From the NCBI GenBank assembly GCA_020725805.1, contig DYEF01000074.1, forward strand, positions 1 through 64,000: 64,000 nucleotides of DNA, written 5' to 3'. The translations under genes and the position numbers were made by a program. The stretch comes from Bdellovibrio sp. (lineage in GTDB: Bacteria > Myxococcota > SpSt-1050). This document shows positions 8,372 through 16,237 of the stretch, one piece after another. The notes below the pieces were generated by a model. That model was not told where the DNA came from. It ran no database searches and saw only the letters and a list, made by a program, of their open reading frames with translations. The first letter of the stretch is position 1. The number at the start of each line of letters is the position of its first letter.

Positions 8372-9997
8372 TTACTCCTTATCTCCCTCGTCATTATTTA
8401 TATCGATAATCTTTGCGGAACCGACATATTCCTTCGTCTTGTACCGCGTAATGTTTGCAATGTTTTTTATGATCTGTGCCATCCTCTCGCACTCCTGATT
8501 TATCGTCAGGAGATATTTATGCTCCAGTGTGCCTTCCTTGGCACGCTTTGTCAGAAGTTCAACATAGCCCATAATCGACTGCAAAGGCTGATTCATCTCG
8601 TGTGCCGCTGTACCCGCAAGGGCTGCCGTAAAAGCCTTCTTACGGGCGATTTCGAGATTCTCCGAAAGTTCAACGAGTTTTTCCTGAGCGTTTATCAGCT
8701 CCCTCATATCAATAAACTGCCAGATAATCCCTGTAAAATCATTGCTCCTGCCGATGAGTTTTGCATTCAGCATAACCGGAACCGCTTCTTTCTTCTTGCT
8801 TATGAAGAGTTTCTTTCCCATCGACACCATATTGCGGGAACCGAATCTCCTGTTGTGAAACTCATCTATGATATCTTCCGAATAGTCCTGAGGAAGAAGC
8901 TCCTGTATCCTCATCTTCTCAACCACCTCCGAACTCTGATATCCGAGCACCTTCTCCGTGGTCTTGTTGAAGACGAGAATCTGTCCGTCGACATTGGTAA
9001 TGATAATTCCTTCGATTGCCTCCTGAATCAGGTCGTTTAGGAAATCCCTGTCCTCCCTGAGTCTCGAAAGGGTAAATTCCATAGACTCAATCTCTGATGC
9101 CATACTCTTCGAAGCAGATTTCATCTCGCTCAGAAACTTTGAATTGTTGAAAAATATTCCGATTATCTCACCTACGAGAGTCATAAAATCAAGTTCGACC
9201 GAAGAGAGGTGCTGCTCCCTGTTGTCCCTGATGAAGATCACCCCCAGAAACTCGTTGATGTCGTTTATGGGGATAAGGCAGATGTACCTGATTCCGGCCT
9301 CCTTTAGATTTCGGTTGAAATCCCTTAGGATGGCAGATTTTTCGGTATTGCTTATCTCAAACGGCCTCCTCGTTCTGATAATCTCCTTTATCTCGGGATA
9401 CTTGTCGAGTTTTAAGGGCATTCTGAAGAGCTTGTCATTGTCAGAGGTAGAGACCATTATAAATTCGTGTTTGTTGTCGGGCACTACAATAATAGAACAC
9501 CTCATTACACCGAGATATTCGGCAATCCTCTTTGCAACGATATGAATGGTGTCGTAGAAATCCTCCGCCCTCGCAAGACTGTTTGCAATTTCCGAGAGCA
9601 GTCCGAAGTGCTCCACATTGCTGATACCACTCTTAAGAAGCCTCAGAAGTCTAATATTAAGCTTTATCTTGTACAGAAGGTGTTCTGGTTTGAACGGTTT
9701 ATTCAGATAATCGTCATAATAACCGAATTCCTTTTCGAGTACCAGCAGCTGGTCCACCTGAATAAGAATCAGAATCCTTACTGACTGGGAGATTTCTCTT
9801 GCGGCCCTTATCAGTCTGGCTGCCGCCTGTTTACCTCCTGAAAAGTCCACTACCAGAAGGTCGCATCCTGCTATATCGCCCGTCTTCTCGGGTGCATCAT
9901 CCCCGAAGACGAGTATCTCCGTATCCTCCTTCTGAAGTTCCTTCGATATCTTCTGCACTATCCCGTCGGGGACGAGTGCAAATGCAATCCTCATCAT
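8372..9997 (-). CDS. Receiver-GAF-PAS-HisKA protein lacking a kinase ATPase domain
   Basis: A 541-residue signalling protein. Residues 1-120 look like a receiver domain: candidate phospho-acceptor Asp in LLVVDFSG and the Lys of DYLNKPF, though the usual N-terminal acidic pair is weak. GAF follows (about 135-290), then a PAS domain (about 325-435), then HisKA with His466 in TAAHEMNQPLQSI. The protein ends 75 residues after that His, so the HATPase domain is absent; I see no frameshift, since the next gene starts 5 bp later with its own sensor domains. The ATG at 9997 overlaps the larC stop (ATGA). It could be phosphorylated in trans by a neighbouring kinase, or act as a phosphotransfer or dimerisation partner (inference). 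Confidence 0.8.
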   Translation of the reverse strand: MMRIAFALVPDGIVQKISKELQKEDTEILVFGDDAPEKTGDIAGCDLLVVDFSGGKQAAARLIRAAREISQSVRILILIQVDQLLVLEKEFGYYDDYLNKPFKPEHLLYKIKLNIRLLRLLKSGISNVEHFGLLSEIANSLARAEDFYDTIHIVAKRIAEYLGVMRCSIIVVPDNKHEFIMVSTSDNDKLFRMPLKLDKYPEIKEIIRTRRPFEISNTEKSAILRDFNRNLKEAGIRYICLIPINDINEFLGVIFIRDNREQHLSSVELDFMTLVGEIIGIFFNNSKFLSEMKSASKSMASEIESMEFTLSRLREDRDFLNDLIQEAIEGIIITNVDGQILVFNKTTEKVLGYQSSEVVEKMRIQELLPQDYSEDIIDEFHNRRFGSRNMVSMGKKLFISKKKEAVPVMLNAKLIGRSNDFTGIIWQFIDMRELINAQEKLVELSENLEIARKKAFTAALAGTAAHEMNQPLQSIMGYVELLTKRAKEGTLEHKYLLTINQECERMAQIIKNIANITRYKTKEYVGSAKIIDINNDEGDKE

Positions 9998-11187
9998 CTC
10001 TCCCAAGATTTTCCCTCCGAAGTCCAGTAAGCCATAACCGCCCTTCTGAAAACCTCCTTAAGAGGCACGCCGTTCTCCCTCGCAACCCTCACCACATCTT
10101 CGTATTCAGGATGCACATTGAGTATTTCAGAACCGGCCTTTGCAATCTTTACACGAATCATACCGAATTCGGTCTTCACATTCATTTCCTCACGGCTGAG
10201 TTTTACACGGTTTACGGTACTGTATCTCACACCAATTGTCGTAGTCTCCAGAAAGAGCAGCCCGAGGATATCATTCATTCTCCCGGGCTCTGCAATTACG
10301 GTGATATTCTGTGCAGGTCTCCCCTTCTTCATAATCACCGGTGTAATAAACACATCGCTTGCCCCCGTCTCAAAGAGCCTTTCCGTCAGATAAGTATAAA
10401 TCTGCGGATTCATATCATCGATTGTAGCCTCAATCTTGATATCGGTAAAACTCCTGACTTCCGAGAAATATTCGGTGTCATATACAACGAGGGCAGGAAA
10501 ACTCCCCTTCTTCCTGACACTCCCGAATCCGTATCCCCTCGCCTTTATCATAAGCGGCGGGATATCGCTCACGAATCTTGCAACAGATGCAAGAATCGCC
10601 GCGCCGGTCGGTGTAACCGTCTCGTACCCCCTGTTTTCGAACTTTACGGTGGTACCCCTGAGCAGTTCAATCACTGCAGGCGCCGGCAGAGGAATTACAC
10701 CGTGACGGCTCTTTACCGAACCGGTAGAGAGGACCGGCACAGTAGCGATTATCTCTTCACAGTTGAGATAATTTATGCAGACAGATGCAGCAACGATATC
10801 CACGATAGAGTCAACTGCACCTATTTCGTGAAAGACAACCTCTTCGGGTCTGACAAGATGTACGGCTGCCTCAGCGGCGGCAAGACGGCTGAAGATATCT
10901 ACCGCTATTCTCTTTGCCCCGTCACTTATCTGGGAATCAAGAATCAGCTTCTTTATGTCCGAAAATTTTCTGTGGACCTTCTCGCTCTTCTTTACCTCGA
11001 CATGGACAGAACAGCCCCCGACCCCGCTGACATTCTCCTCCTTTATGACAAACTTGTATCCGCGCAGTTTCAGAAGAGGGAGCTCACACTCAATCACGTC
11101 CTTCGGCACTCCCATATTTATAAGTGCCGCCACAAACATATCTCCGGATATTCCGTTCTGAAGGTCTATCAAAAGCACTCTTCCCAT
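9994..11187 (-). CDS. larC: LarC, nickel insertion protein for the nickel-pincer cofactor
   Basis: LarC inserts nickel into pyridinium-3,5-bisthiocarboxylic acid mononucleotide, the last step of nickel-pincer nucleotide cofactor synthesis (known for lactate racemase LarA and relatives). Evidence: 397 residues, full length as one uninterrupted frame (some species encode it as two pieces joined by frameshifting); N-terminal NGISGDMFVAALINMGVP; central VFHEIGAVDSIVDIVAA; and a C-terminal part with IEATIDDMNPQIY. The start overlaps the larB stop (TGATG), so B and C are coupled. LarE and any LarA-type client are not in this window. Confidence 0.93.
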   Translation of the reverse strand: MGRVLLIDLQNGISGDMFVAALINMGVPKDVIECELPLLKLRGYKFVIKEENVSGVGGCSVHVEVKKSEKVHRKFSDIKKLILDSQISDGAKRIAVDIFSRLAAAEAAVHLVRPEEVVFHEIGAVDSIVDIVAASVCINYLNCEEIIATVPVLSTGSVKSRHGVIPLPAPAVIELLRGTTVKFENRGYETVTPTGAAILASVARFVSDIPPLMIKARGYGFGSVRKKGSFPALVVYDTEYFSEVRSFTDIKIEATIDDMNPQIYTYLTERLFETGASDVFITPVIMKKGRPAQNITVIAEPGRMNDILGLLFLETTTIGVRYSTVNRVKLSREEMNVKTEFGMIRVKIAKAGSEILNVHPEYEDVVRVARENGVPLKEVFRRAVMAYWTSEGKSWER

Positions 11188-11873
11188 CAGCCACCTCGCT
11201 TATGGTTTATCAGAGAGGCAACACAGGCCGCACCGAAGCTGTTACCGATATTTACCACACAGACATTCGGCGAACAGGATGACAGCATCCCTAAAAGGGC
11301 GGCAAATCCGCCGGCCGATATCCCGTATCCGACAGGCGAAGGGACTGCAATCACAGGCACATTTACAATCCCTCCTATCAGAGACGGAAGCGCCCCCTCC
11401 ATACCGGCAATCACAATAACAGAGCGGGACTTTCTGAGAATCCTGATATACGGAAGAATCCTGTGTACTCCCGCTACTCCCACATCGCATATCTTGGCAA
11501 AATTATTACCGAGAAAATCAAGTGTAACACACGCCTCCTCGAGATATAACCTGTCCGAGGTCCCGGCACTCACAACGCTGACAAACCCCGTCTTCTTCCT
11601 CTTTCTCAAAGGCTTGTAGAGAATCTGAGCCTCAGGGACATAGAGAAGTCCTTTCAGGTGATTCAGAAGGAATTCTGCCTTTGCAGGATTTACACGGGTA
11701 AAGAAGAGAGGCGCCTTCCGTCTCAAAAGAGCCCTTGCAATATCCAGAAGAACCGGGGCTTCCTTGAATTCCGAATAGACGGCCTCGATTATACCGGTCC
11801 TCTCCCTCCTTCTGATATCCAGAGAGGAATGGGAGATATACTCAACAAGTGATGAAAGGTCCTTTCTCAGCAT
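11187..11873 (-). CDS. larB: LarB, carboxylase/hydrolase for nickel-pincer cofactor synthesis
   Basis: LarB carboxylates nicotinic acid adenine dinucleotide and hydrolyses it, the first step toward the nickel-pincer cofactor. The 228-residue protein has the AIR-carboxylase-like C-terminal domain with VVSAGTSD, DVGVAGVHRIL, VIAGMEGALPSLIGG and PVGYGISAGG. Two positions differ from what I recall as the family norm: PSPVGYG instead of PTSVGYG, and NIGNSFGAA where NIDNGFGAA is usual, so an otherwise conserved Asp is Gly. The N-terminal domain is short. SD GGAAGG precedes the ATG. It follows the GAF-GAF kinase by 12 bp and overlaps larC. Confidence 0.9.
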   Translation of the reverse strand: MLRKDLSSLVEYISHSSLDIRRRERTGIIEAVYSEFKEAPVLLDIARALLRRKAPLFFTRVNPAKAEFLLNHLKGLLYVPEAQILYKPLRKRKKTGFVSVVSAGTSDRLYLEEACVTLDFLGNNFAKICDVGVAGVHRILPYIRILRKSRSVIVIAGMEGALPSLIGGIVNVPVIAVPSPVGYGISAGGFAALLGMLSSCSPNVCVVNIGNSFGAACVASLINHKRGG

Positions 11874-11885
11874 CCGCCTTCCCTG

Positions 11886-13649
11886 TCATATATTTTCGAG
11901 TACAGGCATTCTTATCCTGAACGTTGTGCCCCTCTCGGGCGAACTCTCAAACTCAATCTCGCCCCTGTGCTCATCCACTATCTTCTTGACGATTGCAAGC
12001 CCGAGACCTGTCCCGGACTCCTTGCCGAACGTAACGAATGCCTTCCTGAAGAGTTTGTCCTTTATTGCCTCGGGAATACCTGTCCCTGAATCGGACACCT
12101 TCAGCACAAGGTAGTTGTCGACCCTCTCACTTGTAATCACAAGCCTTCCGCCGTGCGGCATCGCCTCTATTGCATTTCTGCCAAGATTAATCAGCACCCT
12201 CTTCATCTTTATGTCGTCAAATCTTGCAGGTCCGTCATATTTCATATCGATGACGAGCTCGATATTCTTCCCGGAGACCTCGGGGACAAAAATCTCCCTT
12301 ATCTCGTTCAGGAAATTCCCCACAAAAACCTTTCTGATGAGAATCTGTGAATCACCCCTCGCAAATGAGAGCACTTCACGAATCATATTGTTCATAATCT
12401 CGAACTGCTTCATGAGAAGGTCCGAAAATGCCATTCTCTTGGTCTTGTCCTCCTCGTATGCGATCAGTTGTGTATAGCCTGAGATAATCGTCATCGGGGT
12501 CTTGAAATCGTGCAAAAGACTCGAGAGCATCTGTCCTATGAGTGCAAGTCTCGAATTCCGTTCCTTCTCTTCCCTGCTCTGGAACATATCGACCGCGCGG
12601 CTGATCTGACCGGAGAAGAGTGTGAGCATCTTAAGGTCGTTCTCGTTAAAATCAAACATATTTGACTTGTTCAGAAGTTCGAATGCTCCGATAACCCTGT
12701 CTCCGTAGAGGAGCGGAACACAGATGATGTTGCGAGGCAGGTAATTTATGCTCTCTGCAATATATTTGAGATGTCTGTCGTCATTCTGCGGATTATTGGA
12801 AATGACTGGCATCCTGTTTGAGACCACCCACCCGGCTATTCCCTCCGAAGCCCTGAATCTCATCTTCTTGAGTTCCTCTCCCTTCTCACCGACTGCATCC
12901 TTGAAGTACAGATTTACACCATCCTCATCCAGAAGCAGAATCGAACCGGCCTCTGCACCTATTATAGATACTGCCTTTACAATGATTGCATTCAGAAGTT
13001 CGTCGAGCGAGTGTGCCTGTGAAATACTCTTTTCGATGTCATAAAGAAGGTCGAGTTCAAAATATTTTTTCTGAAGTTCATCCGACAATCTTACAAGTTC
13101 GACGTTCTTTTCGAGCAGTTTCTGATAGAGCTTGTTGTTCTCTATTGCAACTACTATCTGCGAACCGAGGGCCTTGAGCAGAGAGAGGTCGGTATCGTCA
13201 AAATCGGCATCTTTCTTGTTGAGCACCTGTAAAACACCCACAAGTTCGCGGGACTTATTAATCAGCGGAATACATATAACGGAACGTGTCCTGAAACCTG
13301 TAATTCTGTCTACACTGTCATTGAAACGTTCGTCTCTGTAGGCATCGTTTACAATAACAGGTTCCCAGGACTTTGCGACATACCCTGCTATACCCTCTCC
13401 GAGTTTCAGTCTGATTTCTCTCAGAGTGATCCCCTGAGCAAGCTTGCTGAACAATTCACCGGATTCATTATCCAGAAGAAAGAGAGTAGACCTCTCGGCC
13501 TGCATAAGTTCAGTGACCTTGCGCATTATAATATCGAGCAGAATGTCCAGATCCACAACAGACGACATTGCTATTCCGATGTCAGCCATCGCCCTGACTT
13601 TCTTCTCCTCACCTTCAAGCCGCTGAATATATGATATTGTGTCTTCCAT
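11886..13649 (-). CDS. GAF-GAF sensor histidine kinase
   Basis: A 587-residue soluble kinase. GAF1 spans about 20-175 (ends IPLINKSRELVGVLQVLNKK) and GAF2 about 200-355 (VPLLYGDRVIGAFELLNK), joined by a short helical linker. HisKA carries His380 in SSLLHDFKTPMTII, and HATPase_c (about 470-587) has NLGRNAIEAM, SDSGTGIP and GTGLGLAIV. AGGAGAG precedes the ATG. It starts 8 bp after the MglA-like GTPase gene, a close pairing that suggests the GTPase protein and the kinase act in one pathway (inference). No cognate receiver with an output domain is next to it; the only receiver in the run is on the 8372-9997 protein. Confidence 0.9.
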   Translation of the reverse strand: MEDTISYIQRLEGEEKKVRAMADIGIAMSSVVDLDILLDIIMRKVTELMQAERSTLFLLDNESGELFSKLAQGITLREIRLKLGEGIAGYVAKSWEPVIVNDAYRDERFNDSVDRITGFRTRSVICIPLINKSRELVGVLQVLNKKDADFDDTDLSLLKALGSQIVVAIENNKLYQKLLEKNVELVRLSDELQKKYFELDLLYDIEKSISQAHSLDELLNAIIVKAVSIIGAEAGSILLLDEDGVNLYFKDAVGEKGEELKKMRFRASEGIAGWVVSNRMPVISNNPQNDDRHLKYIAESINYLPRNIICVPLLYGDRVIGAFELLNKSNMFDFNENDLKMLTLFSGQISRAVDMFQSREEKERNSRLALIGQMLSSLLHDFKTPMTIISGYTQLIAYEEDKTKRMAFSDLLMKQFEIMNNMIREVLSFARGDSQILIRKVFVGNFLNEIREIFVPEVSGKNIELVIDMKYDGPARFDDIKMKRVLINLGRNAIEAMPHGGRLVITSERVDNYLVLKVSDSGTGIPEAIKDKLFRKAFVTFGKESGTGLGLAIVKKIVDEHRGEIEFESSPERGTTFRIRMPVLENI

Positions 13650-13657
13650 AGACTCTC

Positions 13658-15649
13658 CTATACACTCTTCTTGAGTTCTTCGAGCAGATTCTTCAGCTCT
13701 GACTGAAAGATGGCATCACGGTTCTCGGTTGATTCGGGTATCTTGGAGTCATATGCCTTCTTGAGTTCAACAAATACGGGGTTGTATTTCTTCTGGAAGG
13801 TACCCTCCTTAAGGGATGCTATCATATCGTCCCAGTATTTTAGTTTGAGATTCGAAATTATGGTCTTTGCAAGCATCTGCGGGCTGATAGTCTCGGTGGT
13901 TGTAGACGTCTTCGGCGGTTTCGATGCCCTGAGTTCCTCTATCTCCCTGATTTTGAGACTCAGTGACTCCTCGAGTTCCTTTATGCGGTCGTCTTTCTGG
14001 GCCATCTCAATCTGAAGGTTGACAAGTTCTGAAGACAATCTTCTGACTTCCTCATCGTTCGACGGAGCCGCTCTTCCGGCAAGTTCTGACGAGAGTGCCG
14101 CTATCTCTGCCTTCAGTTTTCCGGTCTCGCTCTCGCCGGCCTTTCTGAGCTCCTCGAGCTCTCTCTCCTTTATACCGAGGTTCGTCTGAAGTTCCTCGGA
14201 CTCGGCACGACAGGCAAGCATCTCTTCCTGAATCCTCGAATTCTCTTCATTTAACCGGTTCTTCTCTTCTTCGAGGGCCTTCAGTTTGGACTCCAGCACA
14301 ATTACCTTGTCGTCGAGGCTCCTCTTCTCAATCAACACCTTCTCCCTTTCGGTCTCCAGATTCTTTATCCTCTCCTTCAGCTCGTCTGTCTCAGTAATCT
14401 TTATCGCAAGAAGAGATTTGTTGTCCTGAATTATTCTGTCCCTCTCCGTAAGATTCCTCTCGGCCTCCGAAAGTTTCGATTTCAATTCCTCCGTCTTTCT
14501 CTTCTCCTCCTCGATAACCTTCTTCAACTCATCATTTGCCGCCTTTAAGGATTCGTTATCACGGCCGGACTCAAGTGCTCCCTCGTATAATGCCCTCATA
14601 TCAGAGAGTTTTCTGGAGAGTTCGCGGTTTTCCTCCCTCAATGCACCGTAAGCCCCCTGAATCTGTTCGAAAATCTGTCCGAGCGAGAGATATTCCCTCT
14701 TCAGATCCGAAATCTTGAGGGTAAAGAACTGAGATGCCTGTTCAACCTCATCTATCATCTTCGACAACTGACTTCCCTTGTCAGAGAGACCGGAAAAATC
14801 GAAGACCGGTGTCTTGACCTTTACAGTGCTCTCCTTCACCGGTTTTTCCTCCACCAGATCACTCAGTTCCTCGATATCATCCTCTTTGAGAGGAATCTCG
14901 GCCTTCCCCTCATCCTCGGCTGCCGGAGGCGGAGGAGGCATCTTTATCTCCTGTGTCTTCTTCTGTTCTTCCGGAGGATTCACTATCACACTGCTCTCGG
15001 CAATCTGTACTCCCGCCGGTCTGAAGACCTCGACAATTTCGAAGGCCTCTTCGATATTCTTCTTTCCTCCGAATTTTTCATAATCAGCCTGATGTTTCCT
15101 GAGACTCTCCTTCACCACATATCTGACTGCGGAGATAAAGGGAAGAATATCGGATAGTTCTCCTGAAAAGAATCTCAGATGAGCTGTATTGACCTTTCTG
15201 TCGAGCTCCTCAATAGCAATGTCGGATTCATACCTATTGTAAAATATTGCAACGGGGACCGAATACTCTCTCGGCCCGAAGTGAGTAAGATACTCCTGCA
15301 TCTTGTGAAGATACTCTGCAATCTGAGGCAGAAATTCGTTTTTCGCCCTGCACAGAAAAACCAGGCCGTCCACATCCTTGAAGATTGACTGCCAGATCAG
15401 CCCGTCTCCGCGTTTATCCCTTGCACCCATCATCTTGACCTGAAGATTGATATTTTCGGAGAATACAGACCTCACAATCGGGACAAAGGAGAAGACATCA
15501 CCGCTCTCGTCCGAAAACAACTGCATATTTCCCTGTGTCGACGTAATCTTACACATACTCTGAAGAAACGAATATTTACCCGATTTCGGTGTCCCGAAGA
15601 TTGCAACCTTTAAGCGGATACCTCTGAGATTCTGATTGACACTACCCAT
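13658..15649 (-). CDS. MglA-like small GTPase domain fused to a long coiled coil
   Basis: A 663-residue protein. Residues 10-200 form a Ras/MglA-like G domain: P-loop GTPKSGKYS (19-27), a beta3 strand ending VKMMGARDK where a DxxG would sit, and FYNRYESD in place of NKxD, so two G motifs are degenerate. Residues about 205-290 are a Pro/Glu/Lys-rich linker (includes PPPPPAAEDEG). Residues about 295-575 are one long coiled coil. A C-terminal helical domain (about 590-663) follows. GGAGG lies upstream and the start overlaps the protease gene by 8 bases. MglA proteins act in polarity and motility in Myxobacteria; whether this one hydrolyses GTP is uncertain. No MglB-type activator is visible nearby. 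Confidence 0.8.
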   Translation of the reverse strand: MGSVNQNLRGIRLKVAIFGTPKSGKYSFLQSMCKITSTQGNMQLFSDESGDVFSFVPIVRSVFSENINLQVKMMGARDKRGDGLIWQSIFKDVDGLVFLCRAKNEFLPQIAEYLHKMQEYLTHFGPREYSVPVAIFYNRYESDIAIEELDRKVNTAHLRFFSGELSDILPFISAVRYVVKESLRKHQADYEKFGGKKNIEEAFEIVEVFRPAGVQIAESSVIVNPPEEQKKTQEIKMPPPPPAAEDEGKAEIPLKEDDIEELSDLVEEKPVKESTVKVKTPVFDFSGLSDKGSQLSKMIDEVEQASQFFTLKISDLKREYLSLGQIFEQIQGAYGALREENRELSRKLSDMRALYEGALESGRDNESLKAANDELKKVIEEEKRKTEELKSKLSEAERNLTERDRIIQDNKSLLAIKITETDELKERIKNLETEREKVLIEKRSLDDKVIVLESKLKALEEEKNRLNEENSRIQEEMLACRAESEELQTNLGIKERELEELRKAGESETGKLKAEIAALSSELAGRAAPSNDEEVRRLSSELVNLQIEMAQKDDRIKELEESLSLKIREIEELRASKPPKTSTTTETISPQMLAKTIISNLKLKYWDDMIASLKEGTFQKKYNPVFVELKKAYDSKIPESTENRDAIFQSELKNLLEELKKSV

Positions 15650-16148
15650 TAATAGTTCCTCCGTCTAATCCCCCGTTATGCCTTTTTGTAAGCCTAAATC
15701 TCTCTATGTCTGCTGAAATAATTCCGGAAAGAGAAGTAATCGCAGACCTGACTTCATCGGATATATTCTCACTGAATTCCGTACTCTCACTAATCTCTAT
15801 GCCATAAATCTTTATGTCCGTCGGCATTTTCAGACCGAGCCTTCTGCCCAGTTCCACAGACATAAGAAGGTCAAAGTCGTGGAAACTCGCAATCCGTTTA
15901 GAATACTGTATCTCTTCCGGCTCGATTCTTACTATCTCCCCTCTCTTGTATCTGCCGGTACATATTGTATCGACGATAATAGCCATATCATATCCCTCGA
16001 TGCTCTCCATAACCTCAAACCCGGTCGAGAAGCACTTTCTGAAATCCGCAGAACCGTCAGATTCCGTACTGAGCATATCAACAACCTTCAGTCCGGCGGC
16101 ATCATCACCCATCAGTTCGCTTCCGAGTCCTACCACAACAAGTTTCAT
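15642..16148 (-). CDS. HyaD/HycI-type hydrogenase maturation protease (M52 family)
   Basis: A 168-residue cytoplasmic endopeptidase of the family that trims the C-terminus of the large subunit of NiFe hydrogenases. Metal (nickel) ligands fit the family pattern: Asp15/16 in GSELMGDDAAG, Asp60 in AIIVDTICTG and His90 in ASFHDFDLL. The start at 16148 is chosen because MKLVVVGLGSELMGDD is the canonical N-terminus and AGAGG is just upstream. No hydrogenase gene occurs in the window, and the gene leads a run that also contains larB/larC, so a nickel-related role or another client protein is possible (inference). Confidence 0.82.
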   Translation of the reverse strand: MKLVVVGLGSELMGDDAAGLKVVDMLSTESDGSADFRKCFSTGFEVMESIEGYDMAIIVDTICTGRYKRGEIVRIEPEEIQYSKRIASFHDFDLLMSVELGRRLGLKMPTDIKIYGIEISESTEFSENISDEVRSAITSLSGIISADIERFRLTKRHNGGLDGGTING

Positions 16149-16237
16149 CAGAATCCTCTTTACACCCCCATAATATTTTAACAAATATATCTATACCAAT
16201 ATGAGCAATAATGCAATACAAAAGAGGTCAGTCCGTA

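Noticed and set aside
8372-9997. Frameshifted kinase joined to the next gene
   Set aside because: The following gene begins with its own GAF and PAS domains and has its own HisKA, so it does not supply a missing C-terminal half.
9799-11619. A 606-codon stop-free frame on the plus strand
   Set aside because: It is antisense to larC, the 3' part of larB and the 5' end of the receiver/HisKA gene. Its translation is Arg/His/Pro/Cys-rich with no domain, as expected from reading a conserved gene backward.
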